Part shown: positions 33,291 through 37,113 of the stretch, in pieces
Layout: every line of letters starts with the position of its first letter
Position numbering within the stretch: the first letter of the stretch is position 1
Assembly (NCBI RefSeq): GCF_001673365.1
Contig: NZ_LZLS01000199.1
Coordinates: 1-37,113, forward strand
Length of the DNA stretch: 37,113 bases
Reading direction: 5' to 3'
DNA from: Mycobacterium asiaticum
GTDB lineage: Bacteria > Actinomycetota > Actinomycetes > Mycobacteriales > Mycobacteriaceae
Notes under the pieces: generated by a model
Database searches by the model: none
Told to the model about the DNA's origin: nothing
The model's input: only the letters and a program-made list of their open reading frames with translations
Program-made: the position numbers and the translations under genes

Positions 33291-34409
33291 CTACGTCGCC
33301 CATTGCTGCAAATGAATCGTTCGCTTACTCAGAATCCAGTTCGGGACCATCGTCAGTCCGACATCGCGAACCCGCACCAGCAACGGATGGCTCCACTGGG
33401 CGGCGATGCCGATCCCATGCGACTCTCGCGCGATGCTCTGGGTGCGCGGCCGGCGTAGGCGGTCGTACCGGTCCAGTGCCGAGGTGAGGTTGTCCGGTTT
33501 CGATGCCAGTAGGGCGCAGAGCGTCGCGGCATCCTCCAGCGCCTGGTTGGCTCCCTGGCCGAGGTTGGGCGACATCGCATGTGCAGCATCACCGATCAGC
33601 ACCGTGTTGCCATGTACATAGGACTTCAGCGGACCTTCGAGTTCCTCGCTATGGGTGTAGTGCACGGCATCGGGATCGGTCGCCTCGATCAATTCGGCTA
33701 TCGGCTCGTGCCAGGACCCGAACCGGTCCCGAACCTCCGCGAGCGCCGCCGCACCCGTTTCGTGGTGTGCGCTCGCCACGACACCGAACCAGTACACGCG
33801 GCCGTCCTTGAGCGAGACGAGCCCGAATCGCTGGCCGGATCCCCATGTTTCGCCGCCGTCCCCGACCGGGACCGGATGAGAGGTGAGCGCGCGCCAGACG
33901 CCGTAACCGCTGCGCCGGATCGGCCGGTCCTGCGGCAGGCTGGCGCGGACTCGGCTGCGGATACCGTCGGCGCCGATGATCAGGTCGGCGCCGTCCACGA
34001 CGCGGCCGTCGTCGGTATGGACGGCGCCGTCGGTGACCGCGACCACCGGGCGGCCCCATTCGACGGTGCCCGGAACAAGCGAATTCAGTAGTGCTGCATG
34101 CAATTCGGTGCGGTCGACCGCCCGCAGGTGTTGGCTGGCGGCAGGTGCAAACGTCACCAAGTAGCGGCCATCCGGCTTGCGTAGGCCGGACTTGGTGAAC
34201 GGCGGCGTGTCGGCGCAGATTGCCCGGACCGCGTCCCCGAGTCCGAGTTCATCGAGGGCCTGAAATCCGTTTCCGAAGATTGAGAGCCCGGCTCGCGACG
34301 GCTGCGGGTCCCGCGCGCGCTCCAGTACCTGGACTTCCCACCCGGCGCGCTGTAATCCGCTGGCGACGGCCAGCCCGGCGATTCCGCCGCCAACCACAAC
34401 AGCTTTCAT
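33291..34409 (-). CDS. Class A FAD-dependent monooxygenase
   Basis: The 372-residue flavoprotein is of the p-hydroxybenzoate/salicylate hydroxylase type. It has an N-terminal FAD motif GGGIAGLA (from residue 7), the DG motif GADGIRSRVRASL, and the GD motif VLIGDAAHAMSPNLGQGANQALEDA. These enzymes hydroxylate aromatic rings with NAD(P)H and O2. It is on the same strand as, and just upstream of, the iron-box operon, so read-through could add it to that set; ring hydroxylation would suit a prenylated aromatic product. No SD precedes ATG 34409, but TACGCT lies eight bases upstream, so the mRNA may be leaderless. Membership in the pathway is an inference. Confidence 0.92.
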   Translation of the reverse strand: MKAVVVGGGIAGLAVASGLQRAGWEVQVLERARDPQPSRAGLSIFGNGFQALDELGLGDAVRAICADTPPFTKSGLRKPDGRYLVTFAPAASQHLRAVDRTELHAALLNSLVPGTVEWGRPVVAVTDGAVHTDDGRVVDGADLIIGADGIRSRVRASLPQDRPIRRSGYGVWRALTSHPVPVGDGGETWGSGQRFGLVSLKDGRVYWFGVVASAHHETGAAALAEVRDRFGSWHEPIAELIEATDPDAVHYTHSEELEGPLKSYVHGNTVLIGDAAHAMSPNLGQGANQALEDAATLCALLASKPDNLTSALDRYDRLRRPRTQSIARESHGIGIAAQWSHPLLVRVRDVGLTMVPNWILSKRTIHLQQWAT

Positions 34410-34549
34410 GCGCGGTCAGCGTAGTCAGGACGAGACGCGGGCCGTTCACGGGACCGAGGGGGGCACGCTGAAGGCGCAAGTCGGTGTGATGTCTTGAGAG
34501 ATAGCACTAGATACGTCCCGCGTAAAAAATTCGGATCAACGGATTGTGC

Positions 34550-34570
34550 TACAATCGAACGTATGTTCGA
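34550..34570 (+). promoter_or_regulatory. SOS box (LexA) and -10 element over the 13E12 start codon
   Basis: TCGAACGTATGTTCGA (34555-34570) is a perfect match to the mycobacterial LexA consensus TCGAAC-N4-GTTCGA, and it contains the ATG at 34563. TACAAT (34550-34555) is a good -10 box ending seven bases before that ATG. The transcript is therefore probably leaderless and LexA-repressed. The 153-bp divergent gap upstream shows nothing else I can name. Confidence 0.85.
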
Positions 34571-36089
34571 GATGGGTGAGGGTCGGCTTGCGATTCAGGA
34601 TCCGCAGGTCTTCCAAGCCTGGCTGCATGACATGTACGAGCTGCAGCGCAAGGCGCTGCGGGCCGCCACGGAGGAGTCCAGGGGGTGGATCGAGGCGATC
34701 CGGGTTGGCTCTCGGGTAGAAAATCAGGCCGCCGCGGCCCAGTTGGTGGCGATCGGAGAGCTGTTTCGCCATCGGCTCGCCCACAGTGGCGAGACTGAGG
34801 ATTGGGCGATCGACACGATGGAGGCCGTGGCTGCGGAGGTGGCTGCGGGCCTCAAAATCAGCCAGGGCCGGGCCTGTGACCGGTTGGTGTTGGCGCGCGC
34901 ACTGAGCGAGCGGCTCCCGCGCACGGGAGCGGTGTTGCGTGCCGGGCTGATCGATGTCGCGGCGTTCGCCACGATCGTGTTCCGTACCGACTTGATCACC
35001 GACCCCGAGATTTTGGCCCTCGTCGATGAGCGCGTGGCGGCCAATGTGGCACGGTGGCCCTCCCTGACCGCTGCACGGTTGGCCAAGAAGGTCGATGCCA
35101 TCGTGGCCCGCGTCGACGCGGATGCGGTGCGCCGCCGCAAAGAACGCAACACCGATCGCGAACTGGTCATCGGTGAGGACCAGGACGGGGTGTCCTCGGT
35201 GGAGGGCCGGGTCCGAACCACCGACGCACACGCCTTGGACGCGAGCCTGTCAGCGTTGGCAGCCACCGTGTGCCCCCATGATCCGCGCACCCACCAGCAG
35301 CGCCGCGCTGATGCGATAGGGGCCTTGGCTGCCCGTGCCACCCGGCTGGCCTGCCTGTGCGGTCGCACCGACTGCACCGCGGGGGCGCGCCGGCCGGCCT
35401 CGCCGGTGATCATCCACGTCATCGCCGAACAAGCCACCCTCAACGGCACCGGCAACACCGCGGCTGCCGAGATCGGCGCCAACGGCCTGATCACCGCCGA
35501 CCTGGTGGCCGAACTCGCCCAATCCGCCCACCTGGTACCCCTGATCCACCCCGGCTACAGCCCACCAGAGCCGCAGTACCGGCCCTCTACGGCACTGGTT
35601 GACTTCGTCCGGGCCCGCGACCTGACGTGTCGGTTCCCCGGCTGCGACACCGCGGCCACCCACTGCGACCTCGACCACACCATTGCCTACGCCGCAGGTG
35701 GAGCCACCCACGCAGGCAACCTCAAATGCCTGTGCCGCAAACACCACCTGATCAAAACCTTCTGGGGCTGGCGCGACCAACAACTGCCCGACGGCACCCT
35801 GATCTGGACCTCCCCCGCAGGCGACACCCACGTCACCACCCCGGGCAGCGCCCTGCTCTTCCCCAGCCTGTGCCACGCCGTGGGCGGCATCCCCACCCCC
35901 GAAACCGTTGCGGACCAGGACTACTGCACCGAGCGCACCGCGATGATGCCCAAACGCCGCCGCACCCGCGCCCAAGACCGCGACTACCGCGTCGCAGCCG
36001 AACGCCAGCACAACCGCCAAGCACGCCAACCCGCCTACGTCAACAACGCTGACCCAACCCCACCCTGCAACGACCCCCCACCCTTCTGA
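34563..36089 (+). CDS. 13E12 repeat family protein (DUF222 plus HNH endonuclease domain)
   Basis: The 508-residue protein is of the mycobacterial 13E12/REP13E12 family. A helical DUF222 domain covers about 20-330. A C-terminal HNH nuclease domain follows (about 355-410): CRFPGCDTAATHCDLDHTIA supplies two zinc cysteines and the catalytic Asp-His, and CLCRKHHLIKTFWGW the rest. All the nuclease residues appear intact. The tail is Arg/Pro-rich. ATG 34563 is preferred over the upstream in-frame codon 34494 because it sits at the predicted leaderless start within the SOS box. The family is multi-copy and several members are DNA-damage-induced; its role is unknown. A 13E12 gene also follows ndhA in H37Rv as I recall (Rv0393). 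Confidence 0.92.
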   Translation: MFEMGEGRLAIQDPQVFQAWLHDMYELQRKALRAATEESRGWIEAIRVGSRVENQAAAAQLVAIGELFRHRLAHSGETEDWAIDTMEAVAAEVAAGLKISQGRACDRLVLARALSERLPRTGAVLRAGLIDVAAFATIVFRTDLITDPEILALVDERVAANVARWPSLTAARLAKKVDAIVARVDADAVRRRKERNTDRELVIGEDQDGVSSVEGRVRTTDAHALDASLSALAATVCPHDPRTHQQRRADAIGALAARATRLACLCGRTDCTAGARRPASPVIIHVIAEQATLNGTGNTAAAEIGANGLITADLVAELAQSAHLVPLIHPGYSPPEPQYRPSTALVDFVRARDLTCRFPGCDTAATHCDLDHTIAYAAGGATHAGNLKCLCRKHHLIKTFWGWRDQQLPDGTLIWTSPAGDTHVTTPGSALLFPSLCHAVGGIPTPETVADQDYCTERTAMMPKRRRTRAQDRDYRVAAERQHNRQARQPAYVNNADPTPPCNDPPPF

Positions 36090-36129
36090 CAATTCGTTTG
36101 TCCCCCGTGCCCAGGGGTACCCGTAGTGA

Positions 36130-37113
36130 ATGGCACGGTTCGGCTACACCTTGATGACAGAGCAGACGGGCCCCAAAGAGCTTGTGCGCGACGCTGTTTC
36201 AGCTGAGCAGCGCGGTTTTGACTTTGAAGTCTGCAGTGATCACTTCTCGCCGTGGCTCGCCACGCAGGGTCACGCCCCCAATGCCTGGGCGGTCCTGGGG
36301 GCGGTTGCGCACGTTACCGAACGGGTGGATCTCTACTCCTACGTGACGTGTCCGACGCTGAGATACCACCCCGCAGTCGTTGCGCAGCAGGCAGCCACCG
36401 TGCAGATCCTCGCCGACGGCCGGTTCACCCTGGGGGTGGGCAGCGGCGAAAACCTCAACGAACATGTCGTCGGCCAGGGCTGGCCCGCAGTTGAACGACG
36501 CCAGGACATGCTGCGCGAAGCCATCAAGATCATCCGCGAACTCTTCGGCGGGGAGTTGGTGAACTTCCGCGGCGAGTACTTCCAAGTCGACTCCGCCCGA
36601 CTCTGGGACCTCCCGGACGTCGCCCCGGCCATCGCGGTGGCAATGGCCGGTGCCAAAGGCGTCGAGAAATTCGGCAAGCTGGCCGATCATCTCATTGCGG
36701 TGGAGCCCGACCAGGAATTAGTGGACGGGTGGCGCACCGCCCGGCAGAGCGGCGGCTGGCCCGGCGCGGGACGCGTGGTGGGGCAGTTGCCGGTGTGCTG
36801 GGATCCGGACCGCGACGCGGCCATCGCACGCGCCCACGACCAGTTCCGCTGGTTCGCCGGCGGTTGGGGCGTTAATGCGGATCTACCGACGCCCGCCGGT
36901 TTCGCGGCCGCTACGCAGTTCGTGCGGCCCGAGGACGTGGCGGAAAGCATTCCGTGCGGACCGGACCTGGACGCGATCGTCGATGCCGTCAAACCGTACT
37001 GGGAAGCGGGCTTCAGCGATATCGCCCTCATCCAGATCGGCGGCCAACACGTCGCCGTCGATGTTGCCCATGACTTCGTTGACGTCGATGGCGGCGTCGC
37101 CGTGCTCCTCTAG
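36130..37113 (+). CDS. LLM-class F420-dependent oxidoreductase, glucose-6-phosphate dehydrogenase-related
   Basis: The 327-residue enzyme of the luciferase-like monooxygenase TIM-barrel family belongs to the G6PD-related F420 subgroup. VCSDHFSPWLATQGHAPNAW matches the F420-binding 'SDHF.PW...GHAP' segment of Fgd. CPTLRYHPAVVAQQAATVQIL and GVGSGENLNEHVVGQGWP are further conserved F420/substrate segments. It is shorter than Fgd1 and its C-terminal part differs, so the substrate is probably not glucose-6-phosphate. It starts 40 bp after the 13E12 gene; its stop TAG is the last three bases of the window, so the gene is complete. Confidence 0.9.
   Translation: MARFGYTLMTEQTGPKELVRDAVSAEQRGFDFEVCSDHFSPWLATQGHAPNAWAVLGAVAHVTERVDLYSYVTCPTLRYHPAVVAQQAATVQILADGRFTLGVGSGENLNEHVVGQGWPAVERRQDMLREAIKIIRELFGGELVNFRGEYFQVDSARLWDLPDVAPAIAVAMAGAKGVEKFGKLADHLIAVEPDQELVDGWRTARQSGGWPGAGRVVGQLPVCWDPDRDAAIARAHDQFRWFAGGWGVNADLPTPAGFAAATQFVRPEDVAESIPCGPDLDAIVDAVKPYWEAGFSDIALIQIGGQHVAVDVAHDFVDVDGGVAVLL

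Noticed and set aside
34563..36089. 13E12 gene as a transposase or IS element
   Set aside because: It has DUF222 and HNH domains, no transposase motifs, and no terminal inverted repeats or target duplications were seen around it.

Overview
The window is high-GC actinobacterial DNA from a Mycobacterium outside the tuberculosis complex. It carries a PPE protein of the SVP subfamily, a 13E12-family HNH protein under a mycobacterial SOS box, an F420-type luciferase-like enzyme, ndhA, and long runs of gene neighbours that I remember from M. tuberculosis H37Rv (the Rv0356c-Rv0373c and Rv0389-Rv0392c blocks). The comparisons with H37Rv come from memory, not from a search.

Layout. 1-5.3 kb is the 3' part of a form I CO dehydrogenase operon: coxL (5'-truncated by a fold-back inverted repeat at the window edge), an XdhC/CoxF-like maturation factor, a 31-codon remnant of a molybdopterin nucleotidyltransferase gene, a MoxR/CoxD ATPase, coxG and coxE. 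5.3-15.2 kb is core metabolism and envelope: a GH76 protein, DedA, fba, a membrane protein, a DUF3151-type protein, a CDF metal exporter with a perfect palindromic operator, an M50 protease, purA, a thioesterase-fold protein and a PPE gene. 15.3-19.6 kb holds purT, a rhodanese, metZ and ndhA. The two conserved blocks meet at the PPE gene in an orientation that suggests an inversion relative to H37Rv.

19.7-34.4 kb is accessory DNA between ndhA and the 13E12 gene. It starts with a Rieske/DUF2231-hemerythrin gene pair divergent from a MocR regulator, with a direct-repeat operator between them. A YaaA-like gene and a cytochrome P450 follow; a 14-bp DtxR-type palindrome lies just before the P450. 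Then comes a tight minus-strand operon: ABC ATPase, FtsX/MacB-type permease, UbiA prenyltransferase, HisC-like PLP enzyme, and a 982-residue ThDP enzyme. A class A flavin monooxygenase lies just upstream on the same strand.

The best candidate for an undescribed system is this last operon. A 15/19 match to the IdeR iron box sits 35 nt before its first gene, so it is probably repressed by iron. Its ThDP enzyme looks like two fused enzyme copies: the pyrimidine-binding half-site survives only in the first and the diphosphate-binding half-site only in the second. The set (C-C bond chemistry on 2-oxo acids, a PLP step, prenylation, hydroxylation, an exporter) suggests an iron-regulated prenylated small molecule made and exported by the cell. 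The product is unknown; a metallophore is one possibility.

The window ends with the SOS-controlled 13E12 gene and an F420-type LLM oxidoreductase. No tRNA, rRNA, CRISPR array or transposase was seen, and no gap between genes exceeds about 155 bp.
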